Assembly: GCF_015712065.1 (NCBI RefSeq)
Contig: NZ_JACFYZ010000001.1
Coordinates: forward strand, 62,001-126,000
From: Ectopseudomonas chengduensis
GTDB taxonomy: Bacteria > Pseudomonadota > Gammaproteobacteria > Pseudomonadales > Pseudomonadaceae
Reading direction: 5' to 3'
Length of the DNA stretch: 64,000 nucleotides
The notes beneath the pieces are model-generated. The model ran no database searches. It had not been told where the DNA came from and was given only the letters and a program-made list of their open reading frames with translations. Position numbers and translations under genes: made by a program. Shown here piece after piece: positions 56,827-64,000 of the stretch; the stretch's first letter is position 1; every line of letters begins with the position of its first letter.

Positions 56827-58740
56827 ATGTCCGCACGACGCACCCGCAAAGACGACGGCAGCCAATGGACCGTAGCCGATAGCCGTAGTGTCTATGGCAT
56901 TCGCCATTGGGGCGCCGGTTACTTTTCGATCAACGATGCCGGACGTATCGAAGTGCGTCCCAATGGGCCGGACAGCCAGCCCATCGATCTTTATCAGCAG
57001 GTCGACGAGCTGCGTCAGAGCGGCCTGTCGCTGCCGCTACTGGTGCGTTTCCCGGACATTCTGCAAGATCGCGTGCGCCGCCTGACCGGTGCCTTCGACG
57101 CCAGTATCGAGCGCCTGGAATACCAGAGCCGTTACACCGCGCTGTACCCGATCAAGGTCAACCAGCAGGAAGCGGTGATCGAGAACATCATCGCCACGCA
57201 GAACGTCTCCATCGGCCTCGAAGCCGGCTCCAAGCCCGAGCTGCTGGCCGTGCTGGCGCTGGCGCCGAAGGGCGGCACCATCGTCTGCAACGGTTACAAG
57301 GACCGCGAGTTCATCCGCCTGGCGCTGATGGGGCAAAAGCTCGGCCACAACGTGTTCATCGTCATCGAGAAAGAGTCGGAAGTCGCCCTGGTGATCGAGG
57401 AGGCCGCTGACCTCAAGGTCGCGCCGCAGATCGGCCTGCGCGTGCGCCTGTCCTCGCTGGCATCCTCCAAGTGGGCCGACACCGGTGGCGAGAAGTCCAA
57501 GTTCGGCCTGTCCGCCGCGCAGATTCTCTCGGTGGTCGAGCGCTTCCGCGCGGCCGAACTGGATCAGGGCATCCGCCTGCTGCACTTTCACATGGGTTCG
57601 CAGATCGCCAACATCGCCGACTACCGCAAGGGCTTCCGCGAGGCCATCCGCTACTACGGCGAGCTTCGCGCCATGGGCCTGCCGGTCGATCATATCGACG
57701 TCGGCGGTGGCCTCGGTGTGGACTACGACGGTACCCATTCGCGCAATGCCAGCTCGATCAACTACGACATGCAGGACTACGCCGATGCCGTGGTCGACAT
57801 GCTCAAGGAGTTCTGCGACCGCCAGGAAATCCCCCATCCGCACATCTTCTCCGAGAGCGGCCGGGCGATGACCGCGCACCATGCCGTGCTGCTGGTGCAG
57901 GTCACCGACGTCGAGCGGCACAACGACAAGGTGCCGGAGATCGACGCCAGCGTCGAGCAGCCGGAAGTGTTGCAGGTGCTGATCGAACTACTGGAAGACA
58001 GCGACCCGGAAATGGTCGCCGAGACCTACTGGCGCGCCACCCACTACATCGAGGAAGTGGCTGCGCAGTATTCGGCTGGCAAGCTCAGCCTGGCGCAGAA
58101 GGCGCTGGCCGAGCAGTGTTACTTCGCCATCTGCCGTCGCCTGCACAACCAGCTCAAGGCGCGTCAGCGCTCGCACCGTGCGGTGCTCGACGAGCTCAAC
58201 GACAAGCTGGCCGACAAGTACATCTGCAACTTCTCGGTATTCCAGAGCCTGCCGGACACCTGGGCCATCGGCCAGATTCTGCCCATCCTGCCGCTGTCAC
58301 GCCTGGACGAAGAGCCGCTGCGCCGCGCCGTGCTGCAGGACCTGACCTGCGACTCCGACGGCAAGATCCGTCAGTACGTCGACGAGCAGTCGATCGAGAC
58401 CAGCCTGCCGGTACACGAGATCCGCGAGGGTGAGGACTATGTGCTGGGCATCTTCCTGGTCGGCGCCTATCAGGAAATCCTTGGCGATATGCACAACCTG
58501 TTCGGCGATACCGACTCGGTGAACATCTACCAGGGCGCCGATGGCAGCGTGGTGCATGCCGGCATCGAGACCCACGACACCATCGAGGACATGCTGCGCT
58601 ACGTGCACCTGTCGCCGGAAGAGCTGATGACCCACTACCGCGACAAGGTGGCCAGCGCCAAGATCAGCGCCCGCGAGCGTACGCAGTTCCTCGATGCCTT
58701 GCGCCTGGGACTGACCCGCTCGTCCTACCTGGCGTCGTAA
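56827..58740 (+). CDS. speA: Biosynthetic arginine decarboxylase
   Basis: 637 residues, the usual SpeA length. A fold-type III PLP enzyme with cofactor Lys110 ([18 protein letters not shown]), the glycine-rich [14 protein letters not shown], the [14 protein letters not shown] stretch and the C-terminal sheet with [16 protein letters not shown]. It makes agmatine from arginine, the first step of putrescine synthesis by the agmatine route. GGGAGAA precedes the ATG by six bases. Confidence 0.98.
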   Translation: MSARRTRKDDGSQWTVADSRSVYGIRHWGAGYFSINDAGRIEVRPNGPDSQPIDLYQQVDELRQSGLSLPLLVRFPDILQDRVRRLTGAFDASIERLEYQSRYTALYPIKVNQQEAVIENIIATQNVSIGLEAGSKPELLAVLALAPKGGTIVCNGYKDREFIRLALMGQKLGHNVFIVIEKESEVALVIEEAADLKVAPQIGLRVRLSSLASSKWADTGGEKSKFGLSAAQILSVVERFRAAELDQGIRLLHFHMGSQIANIADYRKGFREAIRYYGELRAMGLPVDHIDVGGGLGVDYDGTHSRNASSINYDMQDYADAVVDMLKEFCDRQEIPHPHIFSESGRAMTAHHAVLLVQVTDVERHNDKVPEIDASVEQPEVLQVLIELLEDSDPEMVAETYWRATHYIEEVAAQYSAGKLSLAQKALAEQCYFAICRRLHNQLKARQRSHRAVLDELNDKLADKYICNFSVFQSLPDTWAIGQILPILPLSRLDEEPLRRAVLQDLTCDSDGKIRQYVDEQSIETSLPVHEIREGEDYVLGIFLVGAYQEILGDMHNLFGDTDSVNIYQGADGSVVHAGIETHDTIEDMLRYVHLSPEELMTHYRDKVASAKISARERTQFLDALRLGLTRSSYLAS

Positions 58741-58775
58741 ACCGCCTGCGGCAACTCCGGGCTACGGTGCTGCTC

Positions 58776-58798
58776 TGTGGGAGGCGCTTCAGCGGCGA
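58776..58798. repeat. Single degenerate REP copy (family D) after speA
   Basis: TGTGGGAGGCGCTTCAGCGG and three more bases, differing from the family consensus at two positions. No inverted partner. It lies between the convergent speA and DUF2214 genes. Confidence 0.65.
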
Positions 58799-58816
58799 TG
58801 CTTTGCGTCTCTCGGT

Positions 58817-59272
58817 TCAGCCAATGACGCCATAACCGCGCGCCATCAGCGTCGCCAGCAGCGGTATCACCAGCAACAGCAGCAGTTCGATGCGGATGCT
58901 CCAGGTCACCAGGCGTACCTGCCGAGCGCTGGGCGCGGGCACCTGACCTGCCTTCACGGTTTTGCGCCATTTGATGAACACCACCGTGGGCAGGATCGAC
59001 AGCAGGCCAACCAGGATGAACAGCCCTAACTTCGCATGGAACAGGCTGTTGCCCATGTAATAGGTGGCGCCCTTGCCGAACCACAGCACGCGGGCGACAC
59101 CGGTGGCCAGCACTAGACCGGCACAGATGCCGTAGACCAGGTCGGTGATCATCAGGCTGCGCGCACGGGACAGATCCAGCGGCGCCTTGAACAGCACGTG
59201 TTCGATGCTGAGCAGGGCGAACAGGGCGAAGATCGCCAGAAAATGCAGATAGGCGACGAGTGCGGCGGCCAT
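58817..59272 (-). CDS. DUF2214 family membrane protein
   Basis: A 151-residue protein with four membrane helices (for example LVAYLHFLAIFALFALLSIE, YGICAGLVLATGVARVLWFG, LGLFILVGLLSILPTVVFIK and a C-terminal LLLLLVIPLLATLMARGYG). Conserved His10 and Glu24 in the first helix and HAKLGLF in the third are family marks shared with CopD-like proteins. Function unknown; it corresponds to PA4838 by position. It follows the diguanylate cyclase gene by 17 bp. Confidence 0.85.
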   Translation of the reverse strand: MAAALVAYLHFLAIFALFALLSIEHVLFKAPLDLSRARSLMITDLVYGICAGLVLATGVARVLWFGKGATYYMGNSLFHAKLGLFILVGLLSILPTVVFIKWRKTVKAGQVPAPSARQVRLVTWSIRIELLLLLVIPLLATLMARGYGVIG

Positions 59273-59289
59273 CGAGTGCTCCTTGCGGG

Positions 59290-60327
59290 TTATTTATCGG
59301 TTGCGGCGAATTCGCAGCGATTGCGACCGCCGCGCTTGGCCCGGTACAGCGCCTGGTCGGCCCGTTCCAGGGCGTCGGCGGCGGTTTCGCCGGGCGCCAG
59401 CAGGGCGCAGCCGACGCTGGCGGTCTGGCTCAACTGGGCGCCGTCCAGCTCCATGGCCGGCTCGGCGATGGCCAGGCGCATGCGTTCGGCGATCTGCAGC
59501 AGTTCGGTGCTGTCGTGTACCAGGGCGAGAATCACGAATTCTTCGCCGCCGTTGCGGGCGACCACATCCTGCGGGCGCACCGCCGCGCTCAGGCGTCGTG
59601 CGCTCTGCCACAGCACCTGATCACCAGCGGCGTGGCCATGGCGGTCATTGACCTGCTTGAAGTGGTCGAGGTCGCAGAACAGCAGGCCCAGGCGCAGGCC
59701 GGTGCGTTCGGCCGCGGCCTGCTGCTGGGGCAGAAAGTGCAGCAGGCCGGCGCGATTCCACAGCTGGGTCAGCGCGTCGAGCATGGCCTTGCGCTGCGCG
59801 CGACTCAGTGCTGCGCGCAGCTGTTCGGCCTGGCGCGAGCTGTGGCGCAGGCGCAGATAGCCCTCCACCAGTTGTGCCATGTCGCGCAGCTGGCGCCGCT
59901 CGCAGACATCTAAGCCGCGCGGCTGCGGGTCGATCAGGCACAGGGTGCCGAGGGTCTGGCCGTCTTCGTCATGCAGCGGCTGGCCGGCGTAGAAGCGGAT
60001 AAAAGGCGATTGCAGCACCACCGGGTTGTCGGCGAAGCGAAAGTCCAGGTGGGTGTCCTCGATCACCAGGGCGTCGTCTTGCAGGATGGCGTGGGCGCAG
60101 AAGGAGATGCACCTTGGGGTCTCGGCGAGTTCCAGGCCCTGGCGGCTCATGAACCACTGCCGGTCGTTGTCGATCAGGCTGATCAGCACCGTCTTCACCG
60201 CGAACAGTTCACGGGCGATACGGGTCAGTGTGTCCAGGTAGGGATCGGCCGGGGTGTCGAGCAGGTCCTGGCGCTCCAGGGCCTGTTGACGTTGTACTTC
60301 GTTGTGCGGCAGCTCAGCGCTGAGCAT
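59290..60327 (-). CDS. GAF-GGDEF diguanylate cyclase
   Basis: 345 residues. An N-terminal GAF-like domain of the type that starts RQQALERQDLLDTPADPYLD (about 10-160; DRQWFMSRQGLELAETPRCI, FYAGQPLHDEDGQTLGTLCL) precedes a GGDEF domain with RNGGEEFVIL and an intact RxxD inhibitory site (RPQD) five residues earlier. It is predicted to synthesise c-di-GMP in the cytosol in response to an unknown ligand. Its start overlaps the MATE gene end by 14 bp, so the two are cotranscribed. Confidence 0.9.
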   Translation of the reverse strand: MLSAELPHNEVQRQQALERQDLLDTPADPYLDTLTRIARELFAVKTVLISLIDNDRQWFMSRQGLELAETPRCISFCAHAILQDDALVIEDTHLDFRFADNPVVLQSPFIRFYAGQPLHDEDGQTLGTLCLIDPQPRGLDVCERRQLRDMAQLVEGYLRLRHSSRQAEQLRAALSRAQRKAMLDALTQLWNRAGLLHFLPQQQAAAERTGLRLGLLFCDLDHFKQVNDRHGHAAGDQVLWQSARRLSAAVRPQDVVARNGGEEFVILALVHDSTELLQIAERMRLAIAEPAMELDGAQLSQTASVGCALLAPGETAADALERADQALYRAKRGGRNRCEFAATDK

Positions 60328-61687
60328 GGGCGGTCTCTCCTGCTGGCAGTGGGGGGAACCATTGGTCGCGACGACTCAAGTGCCAAGCATAGCCAGCCAG
60401 CACTAGGCTCCGTAGCCCCATGAAGGCGAGAAAGGCCAGCCACAAGCCGTGGTTGCCCAGCGCCTGCAGAGCCCAGCCCAGCGGCAGGGCCAGCGCCAGG
60501 GCAATCAGCATGGCGTCGCGCATTTCTCGGGCTCGGGTGGCACCGATGAACAGACCGTCGAGCAGGTAGCTCCACACCGCTAGCAGCGGCAACAGCGCGA
60601 GGTAGGGTAGGAAGTTTAGCGCTAGTTCGCGCACTTCGGAGATATTGGTGAGCATGCCGACGAACCAGTGCCCGCCGAACAGGAAGAACAGGGCGAAGCC
60701 GGCGCTGGCCAGCAGCGACCAGGCACCGGCCACCAGCAGCGAACGGCGCAGCGCAGCGCGATCACGCGCGCCCAGCGCGTGGCCGCAAAGGGCCTCGACG
60801 GCATGTGCCAGGCCGTCGAGGGCGTAGGCGGTCAGCGTCAGGCCATTGAGCAGCAGCGCGTTGGCCGCCACCGTGGCATCGCCGAGGCGCGTGCCTTTCA
60901 CGGTGATCAGGAAGAACACCAACTGTAGCGCCAGGGTGCGGATGAAGATATCGCGGTTGACCGCCAGCAACGGACGCCAGTTGCTCCAGCGTTTCAGCGC
61001 GCTACTGTCGAGGCGGCCAGGATAGTGTGCGAGTGCACCGCGGGCCAGCCACAGGCCGAGCAGGGCGCCACTCCATTCGGCTATCACCGAGGCCCAGGCC
61101 GCGCCGGCTACACCCCATTCGAGACCGAGCACGAACAGCAGGTCGAGCGCCACGTTGAGCAGGTTGGCCGTCAGTAGGATGGCCAGCGGACCACGGGCGC
61201 TCTGCGTGCCCAGCAGCCAGCCGATCAGGGCGTAGGTCGCCAGGCTGGCGGGCAGGCCGAGCAGACGGATCTGGAAATACTGGCGCGCCAGTTGATCCAG
61301 TTCGGCCGAGGGTTGCATCAGACTCAGTGCGGCATTACTGAAGGGCAAAGCCAGCAGGCCCAGGAGCAAGGCCAGGAGTACACCCAGGCCGAGCCCCTGC
61401 ACCAGTACCTGACGCAGGGCGCTGCCATCCCCGCGGCCTGCAGCCTGGGCGGCGAAACCGGTGCTGCCCATGCGTAGAAAGCCCATGGCCCAGGTCAGCA
61501 GGGTGTAGAGGCTGCCGCCCACCGCCACGGCAGCCAACTGGTGGGCATGCGGCAAGTGGCCGACCACGGCGGTGTCGACCAGCGCCACCAGCGGCACCGA
61601 GAGGTTGGAGAGAATCATCGGCGCCGCCAGTGCCCAGACCTTGCGCTGGGTCGGGGTGTGGCGCCAGGCATCGAGCAGGGCGGACAT
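60314..61687 (-). CDS. MATE-family multidrug/solute exporter (DinF-like)
   Basis: A 457-residue protein with about 12 membrane helices. The MATE pattern is visible: VWALAAPMILSNLSVPLVALVDTAVVGHL at the N-terminus and the symmetric LATYALIGWLLGTQSARGPL and TVAANALLLNGLTLTAYALDG. Of the DinF branch rather than NorM. It exports cationic compounds with Na+ or H+. The ATG at 61687 is the family start. A perfect TATAAT is found at 61710-61715 just upstream. Confidence 0.92.
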   Translation of the reverse strand: MSALLDAWRHTPTQRKVWALAAPMILSNLSVPLVALVDTAVVGHLPHAHQLAAVAVGGSLYTLLTWAMGFLRMGSTGFAAQAAGRGDGSALRQVLVQGLGLGVLLALLLGLLALPFSNAALSLMQPSAELDQLARQYFQIRLLGLPASLATYALIGWLLGTQSARGPLAILLTANLLNVALDLLFVLGLEWGVAGAAWASVIAEWSGALLGLWLARGALAHYPGRLDSSALKRWSNWRPLLAVNRDIFIRTLALQLVFFLITVKGTRLGDATVAANALLLNGLTLTAYALDGLAHAVEALCGHALGARDRAALRRSLLVAGAWSLLASAGFALFFLFGGHWFVGMLTNISEVRELALNFLPYLALLPLLAVWSYLLDGLFIGATRAREMRDAMLIALALALPLGWALQALGNHGLWLAFLAFMGLRSLVLAGYAWHLSRRDQWFPPLPAGETAHAQR

Positions 61688-61709
61688 GGGCGGCTCCGGC
61701 AAAGCGCCG

Positions 61710-61715
61710 ATTATA
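61710..61715 (-). promoter_or_regulatory. -10 element for the MATE-diguanylate cyclase transcript
   Basis: TATAAT on the minus strand, perfect, about 22 bp before the MATE ATG, giving a very short leader. The -35 is weak (TGCGAC at 17 bp). Confidence 0.45.
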
Positions 61716-61850
61716 GGCACAGCACCGGGGTGGTCGCACATCGCCTCAGGACTGTGAGTGGCTTGGCGAATTCGTCTGCACGGCTCGTCGTTGGCAGGGC
61801 GCCTCGGCTATAGTTGACTGTCTCTGCGCCCCCTGATTCCGGAGCCCGCA

Positions 61851-64000
61851 ATGCCGAACAAAGGACTGCTTCTGGCCTTGGTGCTGACCCTGCTCAGCGC
61901 CTGTGATTCTTCTGAACCCCCAGCCACGGTGACCCCCGCTGCCCCTGCTGCGCAACAGCCACAGGCGCCCAAGCCAGCGGTCGACCGCGACGCGCTGGCC
62001 AAGCGCTACGCCGGGCGCGAGCTGGAGGTGGTCGACGTCTCCGAGGTGCAGCTCGACGGCGCCAGTGCGCTGTCGGTGACCTTCTCCATCCCGCTGGACC
62101 CCGACCAGCCCTTCGCCGAGCGCCTGCACCTGGTCGACAGCACCGCTGGCAAGGTCGACGGCGCCTGGGAGCTGACCGACAACCTCAGCGAGTTGCGCCT
62201 GCGCCACCTGGAGCCGCAGCGCAAACTGGTGCTGACCATCGATGCTGGCCTGACGTCGATCAATGGCGGCAAACTCGCCAAAGAGCACGTCAGCCGCTTC
62301 GAAACCCGCGACCTGCAGGCCAGCGTCGGCTTCGCCAGCCGCGGTTCGCTGCTGCCGACCCGCCTGGCCGAAGGTCTGCCTGTGATCGCGCTGAACGTCG
62401 ACAAGGTCAACGTCGAGTTCTTCCGTATCAAGCCCGAGGCGCTGCCGCGTTTCCTGTCCCGCTGGGGCCGGGCCAGCAACCTGGATACCTGGGAGGCGCG
62501 CGAACTGCTGCCGATGGCCGATCTGGTCTATGGCGGGCGCTTCGACCTCAACCCGGCGCGCAACACCCGTGAAACCTTGCTGCTGCCCATCGCCGGCCTG
62601 GAGCCGTTCAAGCAGCCGGGCGTGTACCTGGCGGTGATGCGTGAGGCCGGCAGCTACAGCTACTCGCAGCCGGCGACGCTGTTCTCCCTGAGTGATATCG
62701 GCCTGTCCGCGCATCGTTATCGCGACCGTCTCGACGTGTTCACCCAGGCGCTGGAAGGTGGTAAGGCGCAGTCCGGCGTGCAGCTCGAGCTGCTCGATGG
62801 TGATGGCGCGCTGCTGGCTGAAGGCAAGACCGATTCGGCTGGCCATACACAGCTGCCGTTGCCAGCCAAGGCCCAGGTGCTGCTGGCCAAACAGGACGAG
62901 CAGACCAGCCTGCTGCGCCTGAACACGCCGGCGCTGGACCTGGCCGAGTTCGATATCACCGGCCCGAAAGCGCACGCCCTGCAGTTCTTTGTGTTCGGCC
63001 CGCGCGATCTGTATCGCCCCGGCGAAACGGTGCTGCTAAACGGCCTGTTGCGTGATGCCGACGGCAGCCCGGTCAAGGCCCAGCCGGTCAGCGTCGAGGT
63101 GCGCCGCCCGGATGAGCAGATCAGCCGCAAGTTCGTCTGGAATGCTGGCGATGACGGCCTCTATCAATACCAGCTGCCGCTCGCCGAAGAGGCCCCGACC
63201 GGCCGCTGGCAGCTGTTGCTCGACCTGGGCAACGGCAACCCGCAGCTGTACGAATTTCTCGTCGAGGATTTCCTGCCCGAGCGCATGGCCCTGGAGCTCA
63301 AGGGCCAGGACCAGCCCTACGCGCCGGGCGACAGCGCCGAGTTCGCGGTGACCGGACGCTACCTCTATGGTGCGCCGGCCGCTGGCAATCGTCTGACCGG
63401 GCAGCTCTACGTGCGCCCGTTGCGTGAGGCGGTGGCGAGCCTGCCGGGCTATCAGTTCGGCGACATCACCGAGGCCGACCTGAGTCAGGACCAGGAGCTC
63501 GACGAAGTCAATCTCGACGACCAGGGCCGCGCCGTGCTGCGCCCGGAAAACCGCTGGGGCGACGCCAAGTCGCCGCTGCGTTTGATCCTCCAGGCCAGCC
63601 TGCAGGAGTCCGGCGGCCGTCCGATTACCCGCCGCATCATTCAGCCGGTATGGCCCGCCGAGCGTCTGCCGGGTGTGCGCGGGCTGTTCGACGGCGAGGA
63701 GGTCGATGCCGACAGCCTGGCCGAATTCGAGATACTGGTGGCCGACGCCGCCGGCAACAAGCTGGCGGCCGACAGCCTCAACGTGCGCCTGGTGCGTGAG
63801 CGTCGCGACTACTTCTGGAGCTTCTCTGACGGTGAAGGCTGGCGTCACAACTACAACGAGAAATTCCTCACCCTCAGCGACGAGCCGCTGAAGGTTGCCG
63901 CGGGCGGCACCACCAAGGTCAGCTTCCCGGTGGAGTGGGGCCCGTACCGGGTCGAGGTGGTGGACAACCAGACCGGTCTGGTCAGCAGCCTGCGCTTTTG
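61851..64000 (+). CDS. Bacterial alpha-2-macroglobulin lipoprotein (YfhM-like), C-terminus cut by window edge
   Basis: 716 complete codons lie in the window. The start MPNKGLLLALVLTLLSACDS has a lipobox (LSAC, lipidated Cys18), followed by a Pro/Ala-rich linker and macroglobulin-like beta domains: YAGRELEVVDVSEVQLDGAS, FFVFGPRDLYRPGETVLLNG (the MG2-type signature) and a cut region around LVRERRDYFWSFSDGEGWRH. The bait region and any thioester site lie beyond the edge. Such inner-membrane-anchored periplasmic proteins are thought to trap proteases and usually pair with PbpC. GGAG precedes the ATG; a TATAGT -10 at 61809-61814 is possible. Confidence 0.92.
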   Translation, partial: MPNKGLLLALVLTLLSACDSSEPPATVTPAAPAAQQPQAPKPAVDRDALAKRYAGRELEVVDVSEVQLDGASALSVTFSIPLDPDQPFAERLHLVDSTAGKVDGAWELTDNLSELRLRHLEPQRKLVLTIDAGLTSINGGKLAKEHVSRFETRDLQASVGFASRGSLLPTRLAEGLPVIALNVDKVNVEFFRIKPEALPRFLSRWGRASNLDTWEARELLPMADLVYGGRFDLNPARNTRETLLLPIAGLEPFKQPGVYLAVMREAGSYSYSQPATLFSLSDIGLSAHRYRDRLDVFTQALEGGKAQSGVQLELLDGDGALLAEGKTDSAGHTQLPLPAKAQVLLAKQDEQTSLLRLNTPALDLAEFDITGPKAHALQFFVFGPRDLYRPGETVLLNGLLRDADGSPVKAQPVSVEVRRPDEQISRKFVWNAGDDGLYQYQLPLAEEAPTGRWQLLLDLGNGNPQLYEFLVEDFLPERMALELKGQDQPYAPGDSAEFAVTGRYLYGAPAAGNRLTGQLYVRPLREAVASLPGYQFGDITEADLSQDQELDEVNLDDQGRAVLRPENRWGDAKSPLRLILQASLQESGGRPITRRIIQPVWPAERLPGVRGLFDGEEVDADSLAEFEILVADAAGNKLAADSLNVRLVRERRDYFWSFSDGEGWRHNYNEKFLTLSDEPLKVAAGGTTKVSFPVEWGPYRVEVVDNQTGLVSSLRF

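Overview
The window looks like chromosomal DNA of a Pseudomonas, probably of the mendocina/oleovorans/alcaligenes side of the genus. The DNA is GC-rich, and the order of core genes (SUI1, nudix, DUF2333, gcbA, ctpL, dsbD, aroQ, accB, accC, prmA, DUF3426, dusB, fis, purH, purD, retS, MarC, urt genes, ureD-A-B-C, PEP-mutase-like enzyme, YegD-like Hsp70) follows, from memory, P. aeruginosa PA4838-PA4873. No tRNA, rRNA, CRISPR or prophage genes were seen.

Layout. 1-2.75 kb: a cut Hsp70-like gene and three membrane proteins on the minus strand. 2.9-9.05 kb (plus): three orphan periplasmic binding proteins, an orphan type II secretion F-like protein, a PEP-mutase-superfamily enzyme, a DksA-type zinc finger, a frameshifted hemerythrin gene and a REP-associated transposase (RAYT) framed by REP pairs. 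9.1-13.6 kb (minus): ureD-ureA-acetyltransferase-acetyltransferase-ureB-ureC behind a sigma-54 promoter. 13.8-22.7 kb: a cassette with a TauE/SafE exporter, a YdfG/IsfD-like reductase, a polar amino acid ABC transporter, a MocR regulator and a class III aminotransferase, followed by a class II aldolase. Its content resembles taurine-nitrogen scavenging with excretion of a sulfonate. 22.85-35.1 kb (minus): allophanate hydrolase, urea carboxylase, a GntR regulator and urtA-B-C-D-E, with a good sigma-54 site at the front. 35.3-54.1 kb (minus): core genes for biofilm signalling (retS, gcbA), purine synthesis, fatty acid synthesis, translation, disulfide reduction and chemotaxis. 54.4-58.7 kb (plus): DUF2333, nudix, SUI1 and speA. 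58.8-64 kb: DUF2214, a diguanylate cyclase, a MATE exporter and the start of a bacterial alpha-2-macroglobulin.

How it fits together. About 26 kb is devoted to nitrogen scavenging. High-affinity urea uptake (UrtABCDE) feeds two independent urea-degrading routes, nickel urease and biotin/ATP-dependent urea carboxylase plus allophanate hydrolase. Between them lies an amine/aminosulfonate cassette. Both urea operons begin with a -24/-12 element, which points to NtrC-type control. This accessory stretch is peppered with at least six families of REP palindromes, and the RAYT lies at its edge. The REPs are not seen in the 41-55 kb core block. One REP pair has split urtB from urtC and is bordered by a 27-bp direct repeat of the gene junction.
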